From Salibaculum sp035270045 (GTDB lineage: Bacteria > Pseudomonadota > Alphaproteobacteria > Rhodobacterales > Rhodobacteraceae), in the NCBI RefSeq assembly GCF_035270045.1, contig NZ_DATFIP010000055.1, forward strand, positions 62,001-126,000: 64,000 bases of DNA. The letters are read 5' to 3'. The number at the start of each line of letters is the position of its first letter. Within the stretch, counting starts at the first letter, position 1. This document shows positions 16,440-25,742 of the stretch, in pieces. A program made the position numbers and the translations under genes. The notes below the pieces were generated by a model. That model did not search any database. It had not been told where the DNA came from and worked only from the letters and a program-made list of their open reading frames with translations.

Positions 16440-17867
16440 ATGACATTCAGAATACCGATCAAGGCGGCCCTCGCTGGGCTTACCCTTGCCCTCACGGCCG
16501 CGCCCGCGATGGCGCCCGCCGAGACCCTGCAGGTGATGACGGGCTCGCCATCGAGCGCGTTGAACGTTCCAATGAACCGTGCGGTTGTCGTCGAAAGCGA
16601 CACGCCCTTCGCCGAGCTTTCCATCGCAAATCCGGGCATCGCGGACATCTCGTCGCTGTCGGAACGCACCATCTACGTACTTGGCAAGGAGCCGGGCCGC
16701 ACTACGCTGACCCTTCTGGCCGGCGACGGCCGCCTGATCACAAACGTGGAAATCCACGTCACCCCGGACATCGCCGAGTTCAAGGAACGGCTGGAGCAGA
16801 TCCTGCCCGGTGAACCGATCGAAGTCCGCACCGCCAATGATGGCATCGTCCTGTCCGGCACGGTGAGTTCCTCGGCCAAGCTGGACCGTGCCCTGCAACT
16901 GGCCGAACGCTATGCCGCCGGTCGCGTGTCCAACCTGATGAGCGTCGGGGGCACCCAGCAGGTCATGCTGCGCGTGCGTTTCGCCGAAATGCAGCGCTCG
17001 GTCTCCAAGCAGCTCAGCTCGTCGGTCGCCATCGGCGGCGACACACTGGGGGGTGACCTCGGCACGGCGATCGGCACCGGAACAACCGCCAGCGAAGGTG
17101 GCCGGACCGGCGCCCTGAGCGGCGCCCTGCCCGGCTCCAACGACAACCAGGGGGCCATGCTCTTCGGATTCAACGCGGGCGGGCTGGAGGTCGGTATCCT
17201 CCTGGAGGCGCTGGAGGAACGTGGCGTGGTCCGCACCCTGGCCGAGCCCAACCTGACGGCGCTGTCTGGTCAGGAGGCGCGGTTCCTCGCCGGGGGCGAA
17301 TACCCGATCCCGATCGCCCAGAGCGATGACCAGATCACCGTTGAATACAAGCCCTTCGGCATCGAGCTGAACTTCGTGCCGCGCGTGATCGATGGCGATG
17401 TCATCAACCTGGAACTCAACGCTTCGGTGAGCGCACTGGACCCGGCCAACGGCTTCAGCCAGAACGGGTTTACCATCGACGCCTTCAGCACGCGCGAAAC
17501 GTCGACCACCGTCGAGATGCGCGACGGCGAGAGCTTTGCCATCGCCGGGCTGCTGTCGGACGATTTCACCGACCTCGCCGGCCAGGTGCCGTGGCTTGGC
17601 GACATACCGGTGCTGGGCGCGCTGTTCCGCAGTGCCGAATATTCGCGCCAGCAAACCGAACTGGTCATCATCGTCACGCCGCACCTCGTCACGCCGACCC
17701 GGGGCGAGGCGCTGGCCCTGCCGACCGACCGGGTGCGCCCGCCGTCGGAACGCGACCTGTTCCTGTTCGGCCGGGTCGCGACGGACGGCGCCCCGACGAC
17801 GGGTGGCGCCGGGGAAGTCGCGCGCCAGGACTTCAGCGGGTCCTACGGCTACGTCATGGACAACTGA
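16440..17867 (+). CDS. cpaC: Tad pilus outer-membrane secretin CpaC/RcpA
   Basis: A 475-residue secretin, the outer-membrane channel through which the Flp pilus passes. It has a signal peptide (about 1-27), an N-terminal pilus/T2SS domain, a BON-like segment and the C-terminal secretin domain with the VPWLGDIPVLGALFRS signature. Length fits the CpaC family. The ATG at 16440 with GAGAGGCAGG upstream begins directly at the signal peptide. A glycine/threonine-rich loop around residues 205-235 is probably surface or lumen exposed. Confidence 0.93.
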   Translation: MTFRIPIKAALAGLTLALTAAPAMAPAETLQVMTGSPSSALNVPMNRAVVVESDTPFAELSIANPGIADISSLSERTIYVLGKEPGRTTLTLLAGDGRLITNVEIHVTPDIAEFKERLEQILPGEPIEVRTANDGIVLSGTVSSSAKLDRALQLAERYAAGRVSNLMSVGGTQQVMLRVRFAEMQRSVSKQLSSSVAIGGDTLGGDLGTAIGTGTTASEGGRTGALSGALPGSNDNQGAMLFGFNAGGLEVGILLEALEERGVVRTLAEPNLTALSGQEARFLAGGEYPIPIAQSDDQITVEYKPFGIELNFVPRVIDGDVINLELNASVSALDPANGFSQNGFTIDAFSTRETSTTVEMRDGESFAIAGLLSDDFTDLAGQVPWLGDIPVLGALFRSAEYSRQQTELVIIVTPHLVTPTRGEALALPTDRVRPPSERDLFLFGRVATDGAPTTGGAGEVARQDFSGSYGYVMDN

Positions 17868-17879
17868 GGAGTCAGGCTC

Positions 17880-18563
17880 GTGAAACGTTCCCTCATCCTT
17901 GCGGCCACGGCCCTGATTGCCCTGTCGGGCTGCGACGACCTGACGAATGTCTTCAGCACGCGCGAGGCCGGCTCCGAGATCGACTCGGGCTATTTCGGCA
18001 ACGCCACCATGAACAACATCCAGGTCGGAACCGGGCAGGCCAATTACGTCATCAACCTCAACCAGCGCTTCTCGAACGAGGTGCAGCCGACGATCAACTT
18101 CGCGTTCAACTCCACCGCACTGGACCAGCAGGCCCGGCAGGTTCTGCGCCAGCAGGCGACCTGGATCAACCAGTTTCCAGAGGTCCGTTTCAAGGTCTTC
18201 GGGCATACCGACCTTGTCGGTTCGCGCGCCTACAACCGTCAGCTTGGCCTGCGCCGTGCCCAGGCCGCGGTGGCCTACCTTGTCAGCCAGGGTGTCGATC
18301 GCGGACGCCTCGAGGCGGTGGTCACACAGGGCGAGACGCAGCCCCTGATCGTCACCGAGGGACGCGAGCGCCGCAACCGGCGCACCGTCACCGAGGTCAC
18401 CGGTTTCGTGAAGAACCATCCCACCGTGCTGAACGGTGAATATGCCGCGGTGATCTTCCGGGATTACGTGTCCACCGGGGTTTCGAGCAGCCTCGGCGGG
18501 TTGAACCCGCCGGGCCTGGGCCACAGCACGAACCTTCCGGGCGGACAGGGCGGCGGGGACTGA
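17880..18563 (+). CDS. OmpA-family lipoprotein of the Tad locus
   Basis: A 227-residue protein with a lipoprotein signal (LIALSGC, Cys17) and an OmpA-C-like peptidoglycan-binding domain (about 75-185), including the INFAFNS and GHTDLVGS stretches and the RRAQA helix. It starts at GTG with AGGAG upstream. It occupies the slot where Caulobacter has cpaD, between the secretin and cpaE, and may anchor the secretin to the wall; that role is inferred from position. The glycine-rich tail is atypical. Confidence 0.85.
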   Translation: MKRSLILAATALIALSGCDDLTNVFSTREAGSEIDSGYFGNATMNNIQVGTGQANYVINLNQRFSNEVQPTINFAFNSTALDQQARQVLRQQATWINQFPEVRFKVFGHTDLVGSRAYNRQLGLRRAQAAVAYLVSQGVDRGRLEAVVTQGETQPLIVTEGRERRNRRTVTEVTGFVKNHPTVLNGEYAAVIFRDYVSTGVSSSLGGLNPPGLGHSTNLPGGQGGGD

Positions 18564-18598
18564 GCGCACCGCACCAGCGCCGCGCGTTTCATGCGCGT

Positions 18599-18631
18599 TG
18601 AAACGGGGCCTTTCAGGTCCCGTTTCGCTTT
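18599..18631 (+). terminator. Terminator after the Tad OmpA-like gene
   Basis: AAACGGGGCC (18601-18610) pairs with GGTCCCGTTT (18616-18625) around TTTCA, with one G-T pair, then CGCTTT. It would separate the secretin/OmpA part from the cytoplasmic motor part of the locus, which then needs its own promoter within 18632-18842. Confidence 0.7.
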
Positions 18632-18679
18632 CCGGCACTTGGAAACAGAGACGCTCAGGCACGGCCCACCGTCTCATTA

Positions 18680-18697
18680 TTCCGCACAATGGCGGAA
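18680..18697. promoter_or_regulatory. Operator-like palindrome upstream of cpaE
   Basis: TTCCGC and GCGGAA form a perfect inverted repeat with a six-base spacer, 146 bases before the cpaE start and just after the terminator at 18599-18631. It has the size of a dimeric repressor or activator site. I cannot name the regulator. Confidence 0.4.
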
Positions 18698-18842
18698 ATT
18701 CGGCCCCATTATCGACACGTTTCTCCGTGAATTTCAGCCTTGTCCCAGCCCCCAGTGCGTCCCGCGACGCCGGGCTGGAAAATCGTGATACGGCCCCCGA
18801 CCGTCCAAGTTCCGTGGGGCCGCTGGAAAGGACGAACCAGGC

Positions 18843-20132
18843 ATGAGTGGTGCAATGCTGCAGCCCGAACCGCAACCGATCACGGCCTGCACGGTCAGTC
18901 GTGACGTGCAGAACTTCGATCTGCTGATCGAAGACATGGAAAACTGCATGGGCGAAAGCTGGGGCGACCTGGGGTTCGAGGATACGCTGGCCTTCCTGGA
19001 GCAGTCCGAGGCCCGCGACCTGGAATTCCTGGCCATCGCCATGGACGAGGAGGACGAGGCGGATATCGGCCTGATCGTCGACATCGTCCGAACGGCCAAG
19101 GACAAGTCCATACGGATAATTCTCATCATCGGCGAGGAGGTTTCTCCGACCACGCTTCACACGCTGATGCGCGAGGGGGGCGACGAATTCGTCCCATACC
19201 CCCTGCCCGAGGGCGAACTGGCCAACGCGATCGACCGCGTGATGGCCCCGCCGCCGCCACCGCCCGCGCCGGTCCAGGACGTCACGACAGCCCTCAAGGC
19301 CACCGACGACCGCAGCGGCGTCGTGATCCCGGTACACGGCATGGCCGGCGGCACGGGCGCCACGACGCTGGCGGTCAACCTGGCCTGGGAACTGGCCACG
19401 ATCGAGTCGAACAGGACCAAGACCAGGAAGAAGGACAAGGACAAGACCGGCGAGAAACCGCCCCAGGTCTGCCTGATCGACCTGGACTTCCAGTTCGGCA
19501 GCACCTCGACCTTTCTCGACCTGCCGCGCCGCGAGGCGGTGTTCGAGCTGTTGCAAGACACTGAGGCCATGGACAGCGAAAGCTTCATGCAGGCCCTGCA
19601 AGGCTTCGAGAACAAGCTGCATGTCCTGACCGCGCCCACCGACCTCATCCCGCTGGATATGGTGACGCCCGCCGATATCGAGCGGCTCATCGAGACCGCG
19701 CGAATCAACTTCGACTATGTCATCATAGATATGCCCAAGACTTTCGTGGAATGGACAGAGACGGTGCTGAACGCCGCCCATGTCTACTTCGCGACGCTCG
19801 AGCTGGACATGCGCTCGGCCCAGAACACGCTGCGGGTCAAGCGTGCACTGCAGGCCGAGCAGCTTCCCTTCGACAAGCTGCGTTTCGTGCTGAACCGCGC
19901 GCCCAAGTTCACCGACCTGAGCGGCAAGAGCCGTATCAAGCGGCTGTCCGAGAGCCTGGGGATTTCCATAGAGGTTCAGATGTCCGACGGCGGCCGCCCC
20001 GTGGCCCAGACCGCCGATCACGGCGTACCGTTGGCCGAGGGCCTGCCCAAGAACCCGCTGCGCCGGGAGATCCTGAAACTCGCGACATCGGTCCACGCGC
20101 ACAACGTCGCCGATGATGCGGCAACCGGATAA
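18843..20132 (+). CDS. cpaE: Tad pilus localisation protein CpaE/TadZ, P-loop degenerate
   Basis: A 429-residue protein with an atypical receiver-like N-terminal domain (about 1-130), a proline run (136-141) and a MinD/ParA-like ATPase domain. TadZ proteins place the pilus machine at its cell-envelope site. The deviant Walker A region reads HGMAGGTGATT (165-175): both the signature lysine and the P-loop lysine are replaced by alanine (Ala168, Ala173). Nucleotide hydrolysis is therefore doubtful. A lysine-rich stretch (about 191-205) interrupts the ATPase fold. It is followed by cpaF after 12 bases. Confidence 0.9.
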   Translation: MSGAMLQPEPQPITACTVSRDVQNFDLLIEDMENCMGESWGDLGFEDTLAFLEQSEARDLEFLAIAMDEEDEADIGLIVDIVRTAKDKSIRIILIIGEEVSPTTLHTLMREGGDEFVPYPLPEGELANAIDRVMAPPPPPPAPVQDVTTALKATDDRSGVVIPVHGMAGGTGATTLAVNLAWELATIESNRTKTRKKDKDKTGEKPPQVCLIDLDFQFGSTSTFLDLPRREAVFELLQDTEAMDSESFMQALQGFENKLHVLTAPTDLIPLDMVTPADIERLIETARINFDYVIIDMPKTFVEWTETVLNAAHVYFATLELDMRSAQNTLRVKRALQAEQLPFDKLRFVLNRAPKFTDLSGKSRIKRLSESLGISIEVQMSDGGRPVAQTADHGVPLAEGLPKNPLRREILKLATSVHAHNVADDAATG

Positions 20133-20144
20133 GGAGCCCGCCCG

Positions 20145-21602
20145 ATGTTCTCGAAATACAAGAAGACGGCACCGGCCCCGAAAACGACCGCGTCCCGGGC
20201 ACCGGCCCACGACAGCGGACCGCAGACCCAGGCCGAGAAGGACGCCAAACCCGAGGCGCCGCGCAAGGCGCTGATGCGCGCCAATCCCAAGCCCGCGCAA
20301 GTCGCGCCAAAGGACAAGGAGGTCAAGCGCAAGGAACGGCTGGGCGAGATCAAGCTGGAACTGCACAAGGCGCTGCTGGACAACCTGAACCTGGCCGCGC
20401 TGGACCAGGCCTCGGAGAAGGACCTGAAGGCCGAGATCACCTCGATCGCCACCGAGGCGCTTGAGGATATGGGCGTTGTCCTCAACCGCGAGGAACGCAC
20501 CACCCTGACCCAGGAGCTCTTTTTCGAGGTCAAGGGCCTGGGTCCGCTTGAGACCCTGCTTCAGGACGACAACGTCAATGACATCCTGGTCAACGGACCC
20601 AAGCAGATTTTCGTGGAACGCGGCGGCAAGCTGGAACTGACCGACATCACCTTCAAGGACGAACGCCACCTGCTGCGGATCATCGACAAGATCGTCTCGG
20701 CGGTAGGACGCCGGGTGGATGAATCCAACCCCTATGTCGACGCACGTCTGTCCGACGGGTCGCGTTTCAATGCCATGGTGCCGCCCATCGCGGTGGATGG
20801 CTCGCTCGTCTCGATCCGTAAGTTCACCAAGGACAAGCTGGGCATCGAGGACCTGGTCAACTTCGGCGCTTTCTCGGAAGAGATGGCCGCCTACCTGCAA
20901 GCGGCCGTCTCGACCCGGCTCAACGTGATCGTTTCGGGCGGCACGGGCTCGGGCAAGACGACCTCGCTGAATGCGCTATCGTCTTTCATCGACAATTCCG
21001 AGCGGATCCTGACGATCGAAGACACCGCCGAACTGCAGTTGCAACAGACCCACGTCGGCCGGATGGAAAGCCGCCCACCCAACGTCGAGGGCAAGGGCGG
21101 GGTCAGCCAGCGCGACTGCCTCAAGAACGCACTGCGGATGCGGCCCGACCGCATCATCGTCGGCGAGACCCGCGGTGAGGAAGTCATCGACATGCTTCAG
21201 GCCATGAACACCGGTCACGACGGGTCGATGACCACGATCCACGCCAACAACGCCCGCGACGCGATCAGCCGCCTGGAGAACATGGTCGCCATGGCCGGGA
21301 TCGAGATGCCGCTCAAGGCGGTGCGCAGCCAGATCGCCAGTGCCGTTCACCTGATCGTCCAGGTCAGCCGCCTGCAGGACGGGTCACGCCGCATGGTCTC
21401 GATCACCGAGGTGACGGGCATGGAAGGCGACGTTATCTCGATGCAGGAGGTCTTCCGCTACCAGCGCGTGGGCCTGACACCCGAAAACAAGATCATCGGC
21501 CACTTCACCGCCACCGGCGTGCGGTCGCACTTCTCGGAGCGTTTCAAGCTCTGGGGCTACGATCTGCCGCCGCAGATCTTTGAACCCGTAGCGGCGCAAT
21601 AA
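20145..21602 (+). CDS. cpaF: Tad pilus ATPase CpaF/TadA
   Basis: A 485-residue secretion ATPase of the VirB11/PulE superfamily that powers Flp pilus assembly. After a basic disordered N-terminus (about 1-60) come the N-terminal domain and the RecA-like core with Walker A GGTGSGKTT (265-273), an aspartate box (TIEDTAELQL), a Walker B-like MRPDRIIVGETRG segment and the histidine box MTTIHANNA. All catalytic elements look intact, in contrast with CpaE. The stop is one base before tadB. Confidence 0.95.
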   Translation: MFSKYKKTAPAPKTTASRAPAHDSGPQTQAEKDAKPEAPRKALMRANPKPAQVAPKDKEVKRKERLGEIKLELHKALLDNLNLAALDQASEKDLKAEITSIATEALEDMGVVLNREERTTLTQELFFEVKGLGPLETLLQDDNVNDILVNGPKQIFVERGGKLELTDITFKDERHLLRIIDKIVSAVGRRVDESNPYVDARLSDGSRFNAMVPPIAVDGSLVSIRKFTKDKLGIEDLVNFGAFSEEMAAYLQAAVSTRLNVIVSGGTGSGKTTSLNALSSFIDNSERILTIEDTAELQLQQTHVGRMESRPPNVEGKGGVSQRDCLKNALRMRPDRIIVGETRGEEVIDMLQAMNTGHDGSMTTIHANNARDAISRLENMVAMAGIEMPLKAVRSQIASAVHLIVQVSRLQDGSRRMVSITEVTGMEGDVISMQEVFRYQRVGLTPENKIIGHFTATGVRSHFSERFKLWGYDLPPQIFEPVAAQ

Positions 21603-21603
21603 C

Positions 21604-22572
21604 ATGTCAATCGCAGCAGAACCCATCATCTACGGGCTGATCTTCGTGGCCATCCTGGTGCTGGTCAACGGCATCTACCTCGTGGCCTTCGGCAAGTCGA
21701 TCAGCCTCAACAGTCGCGTCAACCGCCGCCTCGAGATGCTCGAGAAGGGCAACAACCGCGAGGAAGTGCTCGAGCAACTCCGCAAGGAGATGACCCAGCA
21801 CATCAAGAGCCAGCGCATCCCGCTCTATTCGCTGCTGGCCAACAAGGCGCAAAAGGCAAACATCGCCTTCACGCCCTCGCAGTTGATCGTCGTGATGGGC
21901 GTCCTGTCGGGCGTCGCCTTCTTCGGGTTGACCTTTGGCACCACCGCCTCGGCGCCGGTGCGCCTGGCCGTGGCCGTGGCAATGGGGGTTGGCGGGGTTT
22001 ACATGTGGATCACCAAGAAGGCCAACAAGCGCTTGGCCCTGCTCGAGGAACAGCTGCCGGACGCGGTCGAGCTCATGGTCCGGTCGCTCCGGGTCGGCCA
22101 CCCCTTCAGCTCGGCCGTCAATATCGTCGCTAAGGAAGTCCCCGACCCGCTGGGCACCGAGATGGGCGTGATTTCTGACGAGGTCGCCTATGGCCGCGAC
22201 ATGGGCGAAACGCTCAAGGAGATGGCTGACCGCATCGACATGCAGGACCTGCGCTTCCTGGCCGTGGCCGTGACCATCCAGCAGCAGGCCGGGGGCAACC
22301 TGGCCGAGATCCTGGCCGGCCTGGCCAAGGTGATCCGGGCACGCTTCAAGCTATTCCGCAGGGTCAAGGCCATCACGGCCGAGGCGAAATGGTCCGGCAT
22401 GTTCCTGTCGGGCTTCCCGCTGGTCGCGCTGGTCATGATCAACGTGATCCAGCCCAACTACTATGACGACGTGCGTGAAACGGCAGTCTTCATCCCGGCC
22501 TGCCTGATCGTGGCGGTCTTCCTGGTGGCCAATATCATCGTCATGCGCCGGCTCGTGGACATCAAGGTCTGA
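21604..22572 (+). CDS. tadB: Tad inner-membrane platform protein TadB
   Basis: A 322-residue protein of the GspF/T2SSF type. It has an N-terminal membrane helix, a pair of helices near residues 95-140, a cytoplasmic four-helix T2SSF domain (about 150-280) and C-terminal helices. With TadC it forms the platform that couples the CpaF ATPase to pilin extraction from the membrane. It follows cpaF by one base and precedes tadC by eight bases. Confidence 0.93.
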   Translation: MSIAAEPIIYGLIFVAILVLVNGIYLVAFGKSISLNSRVNRRLEMLEKGNNREEVLEQLRKEMTQHIKSQRIPLYSLLANKAQKANIAFTPSQLIVVMGVLSGVAFFGLTFGTTASAPVRLAVAVAMGVGGVYMWITKKANKRLALLEEQLPDAVELMVRSLRVGHPFSSAVNIVAKEVPDPLGTEMGVISDEVAYGRDMGETLKEMADRIDMQDLRFLAVAVTIQQQAGGNLAEILAGLAKVIRARFKLFRRVKAITAEAKWSGMFLSGFPLVALVMINVIQPNYYDDVRETAVFIPACLIVAVFLVANIIVMRRLVDIKV

Positions 22573-22580
22573 GGAAAGTC

Positions 22581-23561
22581 ATGCAAATTCTCGATACCGT
22601 CTCACAGAAGCTCACCGAGATGCTCGGCCCCTTCGGCCCGCTCATGGCGCTGGGAATGCTGGGGGTCCTGCTGATCCTTCTGGTCCTGCCAGCCCTTCTG
22701 AACAAGGACGAGGACCCGCTGGAAAAGCTCAAGTCCAGCAACCAGGCCAACCAGGACAGGACCCAGGGCACCCGGCTGCGCGTCGGCGGCGGCAAGGACA
22801 AGCTCGAAAAATACTCCGACTTCCTGGAACCGCAGAACCAGGAGGAGTTCTCGTCGGCCAAGCTCAAGCTGGTGCAGGCTGGCTATCGCAGCAAGAATGC
22901 CGTGCGGGTCTACCACTTTTCGCAGTTCGCGCTCGGGCTGGGTTTCCTGGTGCTGGGCGCGGGCTACGCCATATTCGATTCCTCGACCGGCGAACCCACG
23001 GCCCAGTCCATGATGATCTCGATCCTGCTGCCCGGCATGGTCGGCTACATGCTGCCGAAATACTGGGTGAAGCGGCGCCAGGACGAACGCCAGGAACAGA
23101 TGGTCAACGGCTTTCCCGACAGCCTGGACATGATGCTGGTCTGCGTCGAGGCGGGCCAATCGCTGGACCAGGCAATCATCCGCGTGGCGCACGAACTGGA
23201 ATCCGGCTTTCCCGCCCTGGCCGAGGAATACAAGATCGTCTCGCACGAGATGAAGGCCGGCAAGGACAAGACCCAGGTTCTGCGCGACATGTCCGAACGC
23301 GCGGGTGTGCCCGACATCGCCAGTTTCGTCACTGTTCTGATCCAGTCGCAGCAATTCGGGACCTCGATCGCCGAGGCTCTGCGTGTCTTCTCGGCCGAGA
23401 TGCGCGACAAGCGCGTCATGCGGGCCGAGGAAAAGGCCAACACCCTGCCCACGAAGATGACACTGGCAACGATGATGCTGACCCTTCCGCCCTTGCTGAT
23501 CATCCTGATCGGCCCCTCGGTATACGAGATTTCGGTGACACTTTCGGATTCCGGTCTCTGA
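22581..23561 (+). CDS. tadC: Tad inner-membrane platform protein TadC
   Basis: A 326-residue T2SSF-domain protein, partner of TadB. Hydrophobic helices lie near residues 13-35, 113-135 and at the C-terminus, with the cytoplasmic domain in between carrying FPDSLDMMLVCVEAGQSLDQ-type sequence. A charged, glutamine-rich linker (about 45-95) separates the first helix from the rest. The length and order tadB-tadC are canonical. Confidence 0.93.
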   Translation: MQILDTVSQKLTEMLGPFGPLMALGMLGVLLILLVLPALLNKDEDPLEKLKSSNQANQDRTQGTRLRVGGGKDKLEKYSDFLEPQNQEEFSSAKLKLVQAGYRSKNAVRVYHFSQFALGLGFLVLGAGYAIFDSSTGEPTAQSMMISILLPGMVGYMLPKYWVKRRQDERQEQMVNGFPDSLDMMLVCVEAGQSLDQAIIRVAHELESGFPALAEEYKIVSHEMKAGKDKTQVLRDMSERAGVPDIASFVTVLIQSQQFGTSIAEALRVFSAEMRDKRVMRAEEKANTLPTKMTLATMMLTLPPLLIILIGPSVYEISVTLSDSGL

Positions 23562-23659
23562 GTCCGCGCGCCGAGTCGATCCCGACTTGAACCACAGCGC
23601 GGTATGGGCAAGCCTTCGGCATCCGCAGATATCCTTACGACAGGCAGCCCCGCGCGCCC

Positions 23660-24238
23660 ATGATACGCCACCTCCGCCCGATCCCGATACTTCTCTGCGT
23701 GCTGGCCGCCATTGCAATGGCGGCCTGTGCCCCGACTGGATTTGCCCCCGAGGGCGAGCGGGTCTATGCCCCCGGTGTCGCGGGCGAACCGGATGTTGAC
23801 GGGCTGATCGTGGGCCACCGGCTGATGGCGGCGGGGGAATTCGAGCTTGCGTTGCAGGCCTATACCCGTGCGGCCGGGCGGCAGGGCCTGAATGTCGACA
23901 CGCTTTCGGCGCTGGGGTCGGCAAACCTGCGGCTCGGGCGGCTGGGCCAGGCCGAGGACCTGCTGCGCCGCGCGGTCGAGGCCGACGCGACCTTCGTGCC
24001 GGCCTGGAACAACCTGGGCGTCATCCTCATGGAACGAGGCAAGATTGCCGAGGCGGCGCAGGTCTTCCGTCGCGCCTATGCAACGGACAACGGTGATTCG
24101 GACCGTATCCGCGACAACCTGAGCTTGGCGCTCGCCAAGCTCGGGAATCCGGGTTACTCTGATGCTGAAGAGAACGAAGAGTTCCGACTGGTTCGCCGCG
24201 GCACGGGAGACTACCTGCTCCTGGGCGGCGACCCCTAG
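23660..24238 (+). CDS. tadD: TPR lipoprotein TadD
   Basis: A 192-residue lipoprotein with a signal ending in MAAC (about Cys16-17) and roughly three tetratricopeptide repeats (residues 50-165). TadD-type proteins are thought to assist assembly or localisation of the secretin, like pilotins. It starts 98 bases after tadC. Near-upstream bases show no strong ribosome-binding site, so the start is less certain than the lipobox, which strongly supports it. Confidence 0.82.
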   Translation: MIRHLRPIPILLCVLAAIAMAACAPTGFAPEGERVYAPGVAGEPDVDGLIVGHRLMAAGEFELALQAYTRAAGRQGLNVDTLSALGSANLRLGRLGQAEDLLRRAVEADATFVPAWNNLGVILMERGKIAEAAQVFRRAYATDNGDSDRIRDNLSLALAKLGNPGYSDAEENEEFRLVRRGTGDYLLLGGDP

Positions 24239-24266
24239 AGGCAAGAGCAGCAAGAGGACGCAAAAC

Positions 24267-25124
24267 ATGCGCCACCCGTTCCTCCTTTTCACGACCCTGG
24301 TCGGGGTATGGGCACTGTCCGCCTGCGACCGATCGGGCGAGGCCCAGGTGAACCGGGCCCTTCAGGACGTCAACGCCGTTGACGAAACCAACCTCAACGA
24401 TGTCATGCTGACCGTCGGCGACCCCGACGAAGCGGTGCGCTACTTCGCCCGCGCCAGCCAGAACGACCCGGGCCGCATCGACCTGATGCGCGGGCTGGCC
24501 AAGTCGCTGGTCCGGGCACGCGAGAACGGCCGCGCAGTCGAGGCCTGGTCCGAGGTCACCGCCCACGAGGAAAGCACCGCCGACGACGAGGTCAGCCTGG
24601 CCGATGCTCTGATCCGCACCAACCAGTGGGAGCGCGCCGAAGAGGTGCTCGATGGCATCCCTCCCACCCACGAGACCTACGAACGCTACCGGCTGGAGGC
24701 CATGGTCGCCGACAGCAACGAGGAATGGGACAGCGCCGACAGTTTCTACGAGACCGCCGCCGGGCTCACGACCCGGCCCGCCGGCGTCTACAACAACTGG
24801 GGCTTTTCCCGGCTGACGCGGGGCGATTACGAAGGCGCGGAAGAGCTGTTCCTGGACGCGATCAAGAACGATCGTGACCTCTTTACCGCCAAGAACAACC
24901 TTGTCATGGCCCGCGGGGCGCAGCGCAACTATGACCTGCCGGTGATCCCCATGAGCCAGGTCGAGCGGGCGCAATTGCTGCACACGCTGGCGCTGACCGC
25001 GATCAAGCAGAACGACGTGACCATCGGGCGCGGCCTGTTGCGCGAGGCGATAGACACCCATCCGCAGCACTTCGAGGCCGCGGCCCGATCGCTGCGGGCG
25101 CTCGAAGACAACGTGACGAACTGA
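24267..25124 (+). CDS. Second TPR lipoprotein of the Tad locus
   Basis: A 285-residue lipoprotein: signal peptide ending ALSAC (Cys20) and a TPR-rich body. The ATG at 24267 has AGAGG nearby and begins the signal peptide directly; the longer frame overlaps tadD and lacks one. Tad loci often carry two TPR proteins; the precise role of this one is not known, with interaction with the secretin or CpaB possible. It ends four bases before the prepilin peptidase. Confidence 0.82.
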   Translation: MRHPFLLFTTLVGVWALSACDRSGEAQVNRALQDVNAVDETNLNDVMLTVGDPDEAVRYFARASQNDPGRIDLMRGLAKSLVRARENGRAVEAWSEVTAHEESTADDEVSLADALIRTNQWERAEEVLDGIPPTHETYERYRLEAMVADSNEEWDSADSFYETAAGLTTRPAGVYNNWGFSRLTRGDYEGAEELFLDAIKNDRDLFTAKNNLVMARGAQRNYDLPVIPMSQVERAQLLHTLALTAIKQNDVTIGRGLLREAIDTHPQHFEAAARSLRALEDNVTN

Positions 25125-25128
25125 TCCG

Positions 25129-25629
25129 GTGATCGAAACTTCGCTGAGCGTCACCCAGGCGGCCTGGTTCCTGCCTTTCGCGGCGCCGCTATGCCTGTAC
25201 GTGGCCTGGAACGATCTGCGGGCGATGAAGATTCCGACCTGGTCCACGGACCTGCTGGCGCTGGTGTTCGTGGTGCTGGGCGCCTTCCTTATGCCGTTCT
25301 GGCCGGATTACCTGCTGCGCTTTGCCCATTTCGGCGTGGTTCTGGCCATCGGGGTCGGGCTGAACGCCTTCGGGGCGCTGGGGGCGGGGGATGCCAAGTT
25401 CATGGCCTCGGCCGCGCCTTTCGTTGCCCTGCAGGACGTGGGTGGGGTGCTGTTCTTGTTGGTCATCAGCCTTGTTGCCGCTTTTGCCGTGCATCGACTG
25501 TGCAGGGCCATTCCCCCTGTCCGCGGACTGGCCCCGCACTGGCAAAGCTGGACCGAGACGCGGCGCTTTCCCATGGGGTTCCCATTGGGGGTGACGCTGG
25601 TGCTGTACTTGGCCGGTCCGCTGATCTGA
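25129..25629 (+). CDS. cpaA: Prepilin peptidase TadV/CpaA (A24 family)
   Basis: A 166-residue aspartic membrane peptidase that removes the leader of the Flp pilins. The two catalytic aspartates are in YVAWNDLR and in the GAGDAKF (GxGD) motif. About five membrane helices are present, and the protein lacks the N-methylating domain of larger PilD enzymes, as usual for TadV. It starts at GTG four bases after the TPR gene. No tadE, tadF or tadG minor pilin gene follows it here. Confidence 0.88.
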   Translation: MIETSLSVTQAAWFLPFAAPLCLYVAWNDLRAMKIPTWSTDLLALVFVVLGAFLMPFWPDYLLRFAHFGVVLAIGVGLNAFGALGAGDAKFMASAAPFVALQDVGGVLFLLVISLVAAFAVHRLCRAIPPVRGLAPHWQSWTETRRFPMGFPLGVTLVLYLAGPLI

Positions 25630-25742
25630 AACGATCCGGCAAACGCCGAACGAACGAAACACCGCTTTTCGCATTCGCCCGGCGAGGCGGGCATGGGACC
25701 CGGCGATCAGGTCTGTCCGATAAGCGATTGGCCCCTGCCACC

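Noticed and set aside
16383..20900. A 1505-codon open frame on the minus strand across cpaC, the OmpA-like gene, cpaE and cpaF
   Set aside because: All four plus-strand genes lie in the same frame, and high third-position GC keeps the matching antisense frame free of stops. It crosses a terminator and ribosome-binding sites, and its composition (His, Gly, Gln and Arg rich) is that of a mirror frame.
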